This document shows positions 23,224-33,313 of a stretch of DNA of 64,000 nucleotides, piece by piece. The translations under genes were made by a program, and so were the position numbers. Each line of letters starts with the position of its first letter. Position 1 is the stretch's first letter. The notes beneath the pieces are model-generated. The model made no database searches and was not told the DNA's origin. It was given only the letters and a program-made list of their open reading frames with translations. This DNA comes from Macrothele yani (Eukaryota; Arthropoda; Arachnida; Araneae; Macrothelidae), in the NCBI GenBank assembly GCA_039090855.1, contig CM077034.1:224271331-224335330 (forward strand), given 5' to 3'.

Positions 23224-23480
23224 TATAATAAACATCTTATTGTGCGAAACGTTGTTATTATTATGCGATCTCGATCGTGTTGTTCGCTCTATGGATCTTC
23301 CACCACGCACCCTCCAGAAGCTGTCAGATGCACTGCAGTCAGCCTGGCTCCATATATCTGTGGACACCATCCAGCAATTTATTGAGTCATTCCCAGATCG
23401 TCTAGCTGTTGTCCGCGCTGCACATGGTGGTTACTGTGGATATTAGCTGGTGGTCACAACAATGTGACTCGGATCTTGTA

Positions 23481-23874
23481 GTGAAACACAAAAGAAAGAT
23501 TTCCCGTTTGAGTTTTGATTGTCGACAGCGGCTGTGACAGATTCACCAGATGTGGTGCCGATTGCCAGCAAATGGGGCCAAAGCGTATAGACCGTGAGTT
23601 GCAATGAGATACTATTCGCTCCAGCATCTGACAGGTGAAGGAATGTGCCAGCGAAGAGCAAACGAGCAATCCCACTGAAGAATGGAATACGGACAGTCGG
23701 ACACTTCCTAGCATGTACTTGCCGAAACATGACAGAACCGTGCATACCATGATGCTTAATTCGCGTATATTCAGGCCACGGATTACCCTGGGCCCAGAGC
23801 AGCCAGCTACCAGTGACGCGGCTTGGGGGCGATCGATCACATTTCGACAGCTCTACCCCTGAATAGATGCAGTG
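23481..23874. other. Unassigned low-copy sequence
   Basis: Flank between the Tc1 element and the foldback-like element; it resumes at 28001. Frames are open for up to 155 codons on the minus strand, but I see no recognisable motif. Confidence 0.4.
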
Positions 23875-23889
23875 CCGCAGACCGGTCTC

Positions 23890-25397
23890 GTTCATTTCGT
23901 CGACAATCACTTCGTCGACAACTCATTTCGTCGACAGGTACATTTCGTCGACACTCACTTCTTCGACAACTCATTTCGTCGACGCCACTTCGTCGACAAC
24001 TCATTTCGTCGACAGGTACATTTCGTCGACAGGTACATTTCGTCGACAGGTACATTTCGTCGACACTCACTTATTCGACAACTCATTTCGTCGACGCCAC
24101 TTCGTCGATAACTCATTTCGTCGACAGGTACATTTCGTCGACAGGTACATTTCGTCGACACTCACTTATTCGACAACTCATTTCGTCGACGCCACTTCGT
24201 CGACAACTCATTTCGTCGACAGGTACATTTCGTCGACAGGTACATTTCGTCGACACTCACTTATTCGACAACTCATTTCGTCGACGCCACTTCGTCGACA
24301 ACTCATTTCGTCGACGCCACTTCGTCGACAACTCATTTCGTCGACGCCACTTCGTCGACAACTCATTTCGTCGACAGGTACATTTCGTCGACACTAACTT
24401 CTTCGACAACTCATTTCGTCGACAGGTACATTTCGTCGACACTAACTTCTTCGACAACTCATTTCGTCGACAACTCATTTCGTCGACAGGTACATTTTGT
24501 CGACAGATACATTTCGTCGACAGCTACATTTCGTCGACAGCTACATTTCGTCGACACTCTCTTCGTCGACAACTCATTTCGTCGACACTCACTTCGTCGA
24601 CAACTCATTTCGTCGACAACTCATTTCGTCGACGCCACTTCGTCGACAGGTACATTTCGTAGACACTCACTTCGTCGACAGGTACATTTCGTCGACACTC
24701 ACTTCGTCGACAACTCATTTCGTCGACGCCACTTCGTCGACAACTCATTTCGTCGACAGGTACATTTCGTTGACACTCACTTCTTCGACAACTCATTTCG
24801 TCGACGCCACTTCGTCGACAACTCATTTCGTCGACAGATACATTTCGTCGACACTCACTTTGTCGACAACTCATTTCGTCGACACTCACTTCGTCGACAA
24901 CTCATTTGGTCGACGCCACTTCGTCGACAGGTACATTTCGTCGACACTCACTTCGTCGACAACTCATTTCCTCGACGCTACTTCGTCGACAACTAATTTC
25001 GTCGACAACTAATTTCGTCGACAAATAATTTTGTCGACGAAATTAGTATAATATTTTCGTCGACGCCACAAATAATTTTGTCGACGCTACTTCGTCGACA
25101 ACTCATTTCGTCGACAACTCATTTCGTCGACAACTCATTTCGTCGACGCCACTTCGTCGACAGATCATTTCGTCGACAGGTACATTTCTTCGACACTCGC
25201 TTCGTCGACAACTCATTTCGTCGACGCCACTTCGTCGACAGGTACATTTTTTCGACACTCACTTCGTCGAAAACTCATTTCGTCGACGCCACTTCGTCGA
25301 CAGGTACATTTCGTCGACGCCACTTCGTCGACAGGTACATTTCGTCGACACTCACTTCGTCGAGAACTCATTTCGTCGACAGGTACATTTCGTCGAC
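23890..25397 (+). repeat. TTCGTCGAC short tandem repeat array
   Basis: Roughly 90 copies of the 9-mer TTCGTCGAC at 14-17-bp intervals, separated by a few spacers (AACTCA, AGGTACA, GCCAC, ACTCAC) in varying order. Every copy holds GTCGAC. Long open frames across it are repeat artefacts. Confidence 0.95.
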
Positions 25398-26643
25398 ACT
25401 ATAAATGCAAACAGTCGATTCCTCAAAATTTTCGTAAAATCTACAGTTTTCAATTTAGAACCACCAAATTTTTATACTATCTCATTGTACTCTTACCCCA
25501 AATCAGACCATAGACGGAAGGAGTGGGAGCCCGGGGTCAAGGGCCCCCATAAAAAAGTTTCCTAAAATCTACCGTTTCTAATTTAGAACCATCAAATTTG
25601 GTATACTATCTGATGGTACTCTAACTTAGACCGTACACGGTTTTTGGAAAAGGTCGGGGCCCAGGGTCAAGAGGGCCCCATACAAAATTTTTGTAAAATC
25701 AACAGTTTTCAATTTAGAACCACCAAATTTGTTATACTATCTCATGGTACTCTAACTTAGACCGTTCACGGTTTTTGGAAAAGGTCGGGGCCCGGGGTCA
25801 AGGGGGTCCCATACGACATTTTTGTAAAATCTACAGTTTCCAATTTAGAACCACAAAATTTGTTATACTATCTCATGGTACTCTAACTTAGACCGTTCAC
25901 GGTTTTTGGAAGGGGTCGGGGCCCGGGATAAATGGAGCCTCATACAAAATTTTCTCAAAAATTTCCATTTTTTAATTAAGAACTACAACACAATTCTGCA
26001 CTGTAATACCCTATCTGCAAGCTAAGTTAGAGTACCATGAGATAGTATACCAAATCTGGTGGTTCTAAATTGAAAACTTCCTCGTTGTAAATTTGAAAAC
26101 TGTAGATTTTACGAAAATTTTGTATGGGTGCCCCTTGACCCCGGGCCCCGACCCCTTCCTTCTATGGTCTAAGTTGGTGTAAGGGTACAATGAGATAGTA
26201 TACCAAATTTGGAGGTTCTAAATTGAAAACTGACGATTTTGCAAAAATGTTGTATGGGTCTCCTCGACCCCTTTACCCTGGGCCCCGACACCTTCCAAAA
26301 ACCGTGTACGGTCTAAGTTAGAGTACAATCAGATAGTATAAAAAATTTGGTGGTTCTGAATTGAAAACTGTAGATTTTACGAAAATGTTATATGTGGCCC
26401 ACTTGGCCCCGGGCCCCGACCCCTTCCAAAAATCGTGTACGGTCTAAGTTAGAGTACAATGAGATAGTTTACCAAATTTGGTAGTCCTAAATTGAAAACG
26501 GTAGATTTTACGAAAATGTTGTGTGGGACCTCTTCCAAAAACCATCTACGATCTCAGTTACAGTAGCAGGAGATAGTATACAAAATTTGTTGGTTCTGAA
26601 CTTATTTTCGTTTTTTTAGGAATAGACTGTTTGCATATACTGT
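25398..26643. mobile_element. Foldback palindrome with tandem 134-bp repeats in each arm
   Basis: Left arm (25420-25955) has four direct units of 132-134 bp; right arm (about 26010-26620) has about four and a half units of the same sequence inverted. A 55-bp unrelated spacer separates them. The outer ends share ATGCAAACAGTC followed by ATTCCT. Units contain GACCGTNCACGGTTTTTGGA and GGGCCCCGACC-like stretches. No coding capacity. Confidence 0.88.
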
Positions 26644-27955
26644 ATCATCATCATCATTGTCAACCATTATCAATCCACTGCTGGACGAAGGTCTCCCCAA
26701 GTTTCCTCCACAACGGTCTGTCTTGTGCCAGTCTCCTCCATGTCACTCCCGCATACTTTCGAATTTCATCCACCCATCTCCCATGTGGTCTTCTTCTGGG
26801 TCTTTTCCTGTCCCTTGGAATCCAATCTAAAATTTCGGCTGTCCATCGATGATCTGTCCTTCTGGCAGTATGTCCAGCCCATTGCCATTTCAGGGATTTA
26901 ACTCTGATCATGATGTCTTCCACTCTTGTCATTTTTCGGATCCACGAGTTCCTCTTCTTATCTCTCCTGGTTACACCAAGCATGCACCTCTCCATGCTTC
27001 TTTGAGTTGTCTGCAGCCTTTGTATGTCTCTTTTAGTTAAGGTACACGTCTCTGCACCATACGTAAGCACTGGAAGGATGCATTGATCAAACACTTTTCT
27101 TTTAAGACATAATGGCATATTGCTCTTGAAAATTATGCTGTTTCTTCCAAAAGCTCTCCAGGCAAGTTTTGTACGCCGATTAATTTCTTCATCAATGTGA
27201 CCCTCACTTGATATCTGCTGTCCAAGATAAACGTACGTGTCTGTTATCTCCAGCTTTTCTCCATCAATCGATAAATCTTCATTTCTTGTAAAAGCATTGA
27301 ACATCACTTTTGTCTTCTGAAAGTTCATTTTTAATCCCACTTTTTTACTCTTGTCAGCAAATTCCTGGATCATACTCTGTAGCTCTGATGGGGTAGTTGC
27401 AAAAATGACTATGGCATCAGCAAAACGAAGGTGGGTTAGATAATCTCCATTAATCTTTATCCCTTTGTTTTCCCAGTTCAGTGATTGAAAGACATTTTCC
27501 AATGTGGCATTAAAGAGCTTCGGAGATATGGTGTCACCTTGTCTCACTCCTTTTCCAATTTTTATGTGTGTTGTATTTTCAAACAGCCGAATGTTTACAC
27601 TTGCATTTTCATAGATGTTATTAATAATATTAATGTATGCATCTTCAATACCGCAGGATTTCAGAGCCATTGCAACTGCTGATGGTTTCACCGAATCAAA
27701 GGCTTTTTCATAATCGATAAAAGCCATGCACAATGGAAGTTCATATTCCCTCGCTCTTTCAATTAGTTCTCTCAGTACGTGGATATGATCTATTGTGCTG
27801 TAGCCACTCCTGAATCCAGCTTGTTCTCTCGGTTGAGCCATGTCCAGTGTCACCTTCAAGCGGTGTGAAAGAACTTTAGTGAAGATTTTATAAACCACTG
27901 ATAGGAGGCTGATAGGTCTGTAGTTCCTGAGATCCACAATGTCATCTTTTTTATG
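26644..27955 (-). mobile_element. RTE-type LINE, 5'-truncated copy
   Basis: Very similar to the 3' part of the element at 9461-12433. CAT/ATG trinucleotide tail at 26644-26657; 5' truncation at about 27955, directly against foldback repeat sequence. Confidence 0.95.
26660..27937 (-). pseudogene. RTE reverse transcriptase, truncated and catalytically mutated
   Basis: An uninterrupted frame of 425 codons from NYRPISLLS to the true C-terminus FVQQWIDNG. It lacks the endonuclease and the first RT blocks. The active-site motif reads RFADAIVIFA where the longer copy has RFADDIVIFA, so the second catalytic aspartate is replaced by alanine. It retains the C-terminus that is frameshifted in the other copy. 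Confidence 0.93.
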
Positions 27956-28000
27956 TGGACGAAATGAGTTGTCGACGAAGTGAACCAGACCCCCGCAGAC

Positions 28001-28089
28001 AGCATGCCGTTAATAACCAGGGTGACCTGATGACTTTTTGGAATGAGAGGACATTTTCATTAAAAAAGGAGGACACAACAAATTTATAC
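28001..28089. other. Unassigned sequence between elements
   Basis: Continuation of the low-copy flank from 23874, running into the end of a Tc1 relic. The exact border of that relic is not determined. Confidence 0.4.
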
Positions 28090-28552
28090 AAAAATACACC
28101 GAGGAGTCAGTAGATTATGATCCGCTACCTAATAAGCTGTTGGACCCGCTTTAGCCCGAAAAACATCGAACACTCGGTAAAGCATCGATTCGATGAGGTG
28201 TCGATAGGTACCCTGGGGTATCTGGTACCATAATGTCAACAGCAGGTCTTCCAATTCTCGTACATTTCGGGGTGGTAGTGATTTAGAACCCGTTTTTCCA
28301 AGTCGAACCACAAATGCTCGATTGGGTTCGTATGTCAGGTGAATTCGGAGATTAACAGAAAGTCACCAGCATCTTCCTCGAACCACTCCTTGAATATTCT
28401 GGAAGTGTGGCATGACGCGTTTTCCTGTTGGTAATGGCCATCACCAGCAGGGAACACAGTTGCCATGAACGGGTGAACTTGGTCCGCAACAATGTTCAGA
28501 TGCCTGACGGCTGTCAGGGATTGCGCTATTAAGATAATCGGGCCTCAAGTGT

Positions 28553-31343
28553 TATAACGAAGTGAATTTCTCCGTCATTTTTGCTCTACGCCGGAATTCG
28601 AACCCGGGTCCACTCATTCCGGAATAAGTTGCTCTACCAATTGAGCTACGCGGACATTTTATTCTGATTCCTATCTGCCTTTATGTCGTGTGCGTCCTGC
28701 TGGCAGGTACGTCACATCTCCTGGTACGTTACATCATCTCCCCCTTATTATTATTATTTTTTTTATTCGAAGTGCTGGAGAAGGGATTCTCTTATTTTTC
28801 CTATCTCGCGGTGTGGAAAGAACATCACACCATTGCGAGATTTTGAACGGTCGGGTCATCCGGATAGTTCGGGCGCCATTATAACGTAGTAAATGTCTCC
28901 GTCATTTCTGTCCACGCCAGGATTCGAACCCGGATCCCCTCATTCCGGAATAAGTCACTCTACCAATTGAGCTACGCGGACGTTTTATTCTGATTCCTAT
29001 CTGCCTTTATGTAGTGTGCGTCCTTCTGGCAGGTACGTCACATCTCCTGGTACGTTACATCATCTTCCCGTAATTATTATTTTTTTTTTTCGAAGTGCTG
29101 GAGAAGGGATTCTCTTATTTTTCCTATCTCGCGGTGTGGAAAGAACATCACACCAATGCGAGATTTTGAACGGTCGGGTCATCCGGATAGTTCGGGCGCC
29201 ATTATAACGAAGTAAATTTCTCCGTCATTTCTGCTCCACGCCAGGATTCGAACCCGGATCCCCTCATTCCGGAATAAGTCGCTCTACCAATTGAGCTACG
29301 CGGACGTTTTATTCTGATTCCTATCTGCCTTTATGTAGTGTGCGTCCTTCTGGCAGGTACGTCACATCTCCTGGTACGTTACATCATCTTCCCCTAATTA
29401 TTATTTTTTTTTTCGAAGTGTTGGAGAAGGGATTCTCTTATTTTTCCTATCTCGCGGTGTGGAAAGAACATCACACCATTGCGAGATTTTGAACGGTCGG
29501 GTCATCCGGATAGTTCGGGCGCCATTATAACGAAGTGAATTTCTCCGTCATTTTTGCTCTACGCCGGGATTCGAACCCGGGTCCCCTCATTCCGGAATAA
29601 GTCACTCTACCAATTGAGCTACGCGGACATTTTATTCTGATTCCTATCTGCCTTTATGTCGTGTGCGTCCTGCTGGCAGGTACGTCACATCTCCTGGTAC
29701 GTTACATCATCTCGCCCTTATTTTTTTTTTTTTTTTTATTCGAAGTGCTGGAGAAGGGATTCTCTTATTTTTCCTATCTCGCGGTGTGGAAAGAACATCA
29801 CACCATTGCGAGATTTTGAACGGTCGGGTCATCCGGATAGTTCGGGCGCCATTGTAACGAAGTGAATTTCTCCGTCATTTTTATCCACGCCAAAATTCGA
29901 ACCCGGGTCCACTCATTCCGGAATAAGTTGCTCTACCAATTAAGCTACGCGGACATTTTATTCTGATTCCTATCTGCCTTTATGTCGTGTGCGTCCTGCT
30001 GGCAGGTACGTCACATCTCCTGGTACGTTACATCATCTCGCCCTTATTTTTTTTTTTTTTTTTATTCGAAGTGCTGGAGAAGGGATTCTCTTATTTTTCC
30101 TATCTCGCGGTGTGGAAAGAACATCACACCATTGCGAGATTTTGAACGGTCGGGTCATCCGGATAGTTCGGGCGCCATTATAACGAAGTGAATTTCTCCG
30201 TCATTTTTGCTCTACGCCGGGATTCGAACCCGGATCCCCTCATTCCGGAATAAGTCACTCTACCAATTGAGCTACGCGGACGTTTTATTCTGATTCCTAT
30301 CTGCCTTTATGTCGTGTGCGTCCTTCGGGCAGGTACGTCACATCTCCTATTACGATACATCATCTCCCCCTTATTATTATTTTTTTTTTATTCGAAGTGC
30401 TGGAGAAGGGATTCTCTGATCTTTCCTATCTCGCGGTGTGGAAAGAACATCACACCATTGCGAGATTTTGAACGGTCGGGTCATCCGGATAGTTCGGGCG
30501 CCATTATAACGAAGTAAATTTCTCCGTCATTTTTGCTCTACGCCGGGATTCGAACCCGGATCCCCTCATTCCGGAATAAGTCACTCTACCAATTGAGCTA
30601 CGCGGACGTTTTATTCTGATTCCTATCTGCCTTTATGTCGTGTGCGTCCTTCGGGCAGGTACGTCACATCTCCTATTACGTTACATCATCTCCCCCTTAT
30701 TTATTTTTTTTTTTTTTGTCGAAGTGCTTGAGAAGGGATTCTCTTATTTTTCCTATCTCGCGGTGTGGAAAGAACATCACACCAATGCGAGATTTTGAAC
30801 GGTCGGGTCATCCGGATAGTTCGGGCGCCATTATAACGAAGTAAATTTCTCCGTCATTTTTGCTCTACGCCGGGATTCGAACCCGGATCCCCTCATTCCG
30901 GAATAAGTCACTCTACCAATTGAGCTACGTGGACGTTTTATTCTGATTCCTATCTGCCTTTATGTCGTGTGCGTCCTTCGGGCAGGTACGTCACATCTCC
31001 TATTACGTTACATCATCTCCCCCTTATTTATTTTTTTTTTTTTTTTTTTGTCGAAGTGCTTGAGAAGGGATTCTCTTATTTTTCCTATCTCGCGGTGTGG
31101 AAAGAACATCACACCAATGCGAGATTTTGAACGATCGGGTCATCCGGATAGTTCGGGCGCCATTATAACGAAGTAAATTTCTCCGTCATTTTTGCTCTAC
31201 GCCGGGATTCGAACCCGGATCCCCTCATTCCGGAATAAGTCATTCTACCAATTGAGCTACGCGGACGTTTTATTCTGATTCCTATCTGCCTTTATGACGT
31301 GTGCGTCCTTCTGGCAGGTACGTCACATCTCCTGGTACGTTAC
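28553..31343 (-). mobile_element. Tandem array of the tRNA-LTR miniature retroelement
   Basis: Nine LTR units of about 180 bp alternate with eight interiors of about 145 bp (period about 326). The array starts and ends with an LTR. Minus-strand LTRs begin TGTAACG and end CGTTATA. Each interior opens with TGGCGCCCGAAC (tRNA-Lys primer-binding complementarity) and closes with a poly(A) run then a purine tract (about AAGGGGGAGATGA) right before the next LTR. AGTGT flanks the whole array (28548-28552, 31344-31348). B-box positions: about 28594, 28920, 29247, 29570, 29893, 30221, 30548, 30874, 31208. Unequal LTR recombination could produce this structure. Confidence 0.82.
28910..28981 (-). ncRNA. 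tRNA-like sequence inside the LTR (best-folding array copy)
   Basis: Acceptor stem GTCCGCG/CGTGGAC pairs fully with one G-U. D arm TAGCTCAATTGGTAGAG and T arm CCGGG-TTCGAAT-CCTGG are intact. The anticodon stem closes on only six bases. Eight related copies lie in the other LTR units of the array, with more acceptor mismatches. Confidence 0.75.
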
Positions 31344-31967
31344 AGTGTCTAAAAAAAAAAAAAAAGAACGTCGCCCACAGCATAACACCGCCGCCGCCGC
31401 CCTGTTTCCGCACAACAGTGCATCCAGGTGTCATAGCCTCCGTTGTTAATCGGCGTATCCCAGCTCGGCTGTCTACGGGATGCACCAGGAATTTTGATTC
31501 GTCGGAAGAAGCCACTTTCTTCCCATCACCCACGGTTCAAACTCGATGATGTTGTGCCCATTTCATGCGTTGTTGGCGTTTATGTGCGGTGATTATGTGG
31601 ACCCAGCTGGATCTTTGGCTGCGCAGGCCCTTGCGCAGAAGGCTGCGATGAACTGTGTGCTGTGATCACCACTGTTGTCGCTGTGAACAATACCCGACAA
31701 TCTCCGTTCCCCTCTAGCATCAATGAGCCGCGAACGACACACTGAATGACAACGGTTCTTCATTTGGCCATCTGTGCACCACTTTTGATACGTACTCACT
31801 ACAGCGTCATGTGAACAAACCAGAAGCCGCGCCGTTTCCGAGATTGTAGTTACGCGGCACCGTGCCATCACAATTTGTCCTTTATCAAACTCCGATAAAT
31901 CGGCAGCTTTTCCCATTCTGACTCCGAACACTCTACTAACCGAAAGTCGGTCCTCCATTTGTATATA

Positions 31968-33313
31968 CTATACCGTGCAAATTAATTGGGACAAGCTATT
32001 TTATTCTCAGAATTGTAATGGGATCGCCAGTTGATGTCGGAAACCCACGTAAACCGGTTTTATCAGCTTTGAGGTGGTGTGACTGTTAGAACTTGATAGT
32101 AAGAATGTGGTTTGACCGGTTTTAAACAGGAAATAGGCACTTCAGCTTCAGTTGTGAGCTTTCGTGAGTGACAGGTGGATGTTAGTTTTTGCTCTCTGTG
32201 AGTACGTGTTGCTTTCGTGTATTGAAAAACGGATATTTCCTCAAGGAAGCGTGCAAAAATAATTGCTCTGAAGAATCACACTTCTATGACAGTGAGAGAT
32301 ATCGCTTCTGCAGTTGGTGTAGGCAAATCAAGTGTATCAAGACTGCTTACGCGATACAATGCATCTGGATCATCGTCTCCAAAAAGGAGAGGTAAATGTG
32401 GAAGAAAACGATAAAACAACTCCACGAACCGATAAATATCTAATCAGAAATAGTAAAATGAATCTAAAAAAAGAAGCACCGACCTTCAAAGAGATTTATT
32501 GGCTAGTGGTTGTGATGTTAGTGATTCAACTGTACGCCGTAGGCTTCTGGAAGTTGGCTGGAAGGCAAGAAGACCAACGAAAAAACAATATTTGAATGCG
32601 AAAATGAAGATAAAACGTTTAGCATGGGCCAAAAAATATAAATCGTGGACTGTGACGACTGGAAAAAGGTAATTTTCAGTGATGAAACTCATTTATTTGT
32701 GCAGGGTTACCAAGCAAATGTCGTTAGACGAAGCAACTTAAGACCTGAGCATGTCAAAGAAACTGTAAAACACCCTCTGAAACAGATGTTTGGGGGTTTT
32801 TTCATGCAGATCAAATGGCACTGGAAGCTTAGTTCCTGTTCAAGATATTCAGCCAAGTACGTAGAAATATTACAACGTAGGATTGTTCCATTCTTGCAAA
32901 CTTTTGACGGGACATTTCAACATGACTTGGCCCCATGTCACAATTCGAAATTGGTCAAGCTGGAAAATCAAATTCATTTGCTCGATTGGCCTGGAAATTG
33001 ACCAGACTTAAATCCCATAGAAAACTTGTGGAATATTTTGAAGAGACGTTTTGGTAAAATGGACTGTACAACCAAAGAACGCATGATAACGAATGCTATA
33101 AAAGTGTGGTTTATGAAGTCGAAAATATGTGCACTCAATTAGTTGAGTCAATGCCAAAACGAATTTAAGAGATCATTTCTGCTAAAGGAGGACATACTTC
33201 ATACTAATGCAGGTATTTATCAGTGTATATCAAGGCCATAGAATGATATAAAGGCATAGGTTTGGAAAAAAGAGTGATTTTTTACTTTGTCCCAATTAAT
33301 TTGCACAATATAG
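31968..33313 (+). mobile_element. Tc1-like element, sister copy of 9379-13630
   Basis: About 1.35 kb; termini CTATAC and CTATAT followed by GTGCAAATTAATTGGGAC at both ends, inverted. It is uninterrupted and serves as the empty-site reference for the RTE insertion in the other copy. It inserted next to the 5' part of a Tc1 relic. Confidence 0.92.
32229..33207 (+). pseudogene. Tc1-like transposase, start codon lost
   Basis: The position of the sister copy's ATG is ACG here (32229). HTH MTVRDIASAVGVGKSSVSRL, then LTRYNASGSSSPKRRGKCGR. Frameshifts follow, then TPRTDKYLIRNSK, the first Asp (VIFSDETHLF), FQHDLAPCHNSKLV (second Asp, with DL instead of DN), a stop, and PDLNPIENLW. Spacing D to E is 31. 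The C-terminus AKGGHTSY ends at the stop 33205-33207. The stop before PDLNPIE and the 31 spacing are the same as in the sister copy. Confidence 0.88.

Larger units (their letters stand above)
19878..23269. mobile_element. Long-inverted-repeat element carrying a mariner transposase
   Basis: The left arm (19933-20211) matches, inverted, the right arm (21460-21690 continuing at 23226-23266). The right arm is interrupted by a Tc1 at a TA whose empty site is present in the left arm. The arms are about 280 bp with small indels. CTCGAT occurs on both sides (19872-19877, 23270-23275), and joining the flanks there restores the host transposase frame (DNLDRVVR). A 6-bp duplication is not expected for mariner, so the ends may belong to another element type. 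Confidence 0.75.
18439..23446 (+). pseudogene. Tc1-like transposase interrupted by two insertions
   Basis: The first block has a helix-turn-helix (CSISETAQFVNCSRASVVKV) in 18440-18541, then many stops. The DDE domain starts at 18800: FARQYRNWTSADGKRIAFSD (first Asp), then FQNDNATCHTARNVREWL. The sequence reaches TDLNP, where the miniature LTR element sits, and resumes with GHLWDNLD, where the long-inverted-repeat element sits. It restarts at 23270 with RVVRSMDLPPRTLQKLSDAL, ending HGGYCGY at the stop 23444-23446. The pieces join in order, which proves the nesting. Confidence 0.88.
16180..23478 (+). mobile_element. Tc1-like element hosting three nested insertions
   Basis: TIRs at the two ends share the core CACATTRTTGTGACCAC, with TA outside (16178-16179, 23479-23480). 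Subtracting the nested Tc1 (16283-18357), the miniature LTR element (about 19254-19847) and the long-inverted-repeat element (19878-23269) leaves about 1.23 kb, a normal Tc1 length. The transposase reads across each insertion in register with the family. Confidence 0.88.
23883..27992. mobile_element. Foldback-like element built of TTCGTCGAC repeats
   Basis: An identical 8-bp CCGCAGAC lies on both sides (23875-23882, 27993-28000). The ends match as inverted repeats: GGTCTCGTTCATTTCGTCG on the left and, reverse complemented, GGTCTGGTTCACTTCGTCG on the right. The left arm is about 1.5 kb of tandem short repeats; the right arm has shrunk to about 35 bp. Between them sit a second foldback palindrome and a truncated RTE. 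No transposase of its own is seen. Confidence 0.75.
28129..31916 (-). pseudogene. Tc1-like transposase in two halves
   Basis: It starts [19 protein letters not shown] with a helix-turn-helix ([19 protein letters not shown]). The first catalytic motif is SSDESKFLVHPVD. The block GGGGGVMLWATFF runs into a T-run, where the LTR array begins. After the array it resumes: GPIILIAQSLTAVRHLNIVA, DQVHPFMATVF, then HYQQENASCHTS, where the usual aspartate of QQDN is glutamate. NPIEHLWFDLEKRVLNHY holds the catalytic Glu. A shift leads to the C-terminus LIESMLYRVFDVFRAKAGP ending TAY at 28129. Confidence 0.88.
28090..31967 (-). mobile_element. Tc1-like relic split by the miniature LTR array
   Basis: The N-terminal half of the transposase is at 31916-31360 and the C-terminal half at 28547-28129. 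The array in between is flanked by AGTGT at both ends. TIRs were not identified; the 5' end is cut by the Tc1 element at 31968. Confidence 0.85.

Noticed and set aside
23443..23910. 155-codon minus-strand frame as a gene
   Set aside because: No recognisable motif, and it runs from a Tc1 end into foldback repeats; left unassigned.
23823..25404. Repetitive open frames on both strands
   Set aside because: Translations of the TTCGTCGAC repeat; no independent gene evidence.
28587..31280. A cluster of functional tRNA genes
   Set aside because: All copies sit in LTR-like units, the anticodon loop is a base short, and most acceptor stems are mismatched.
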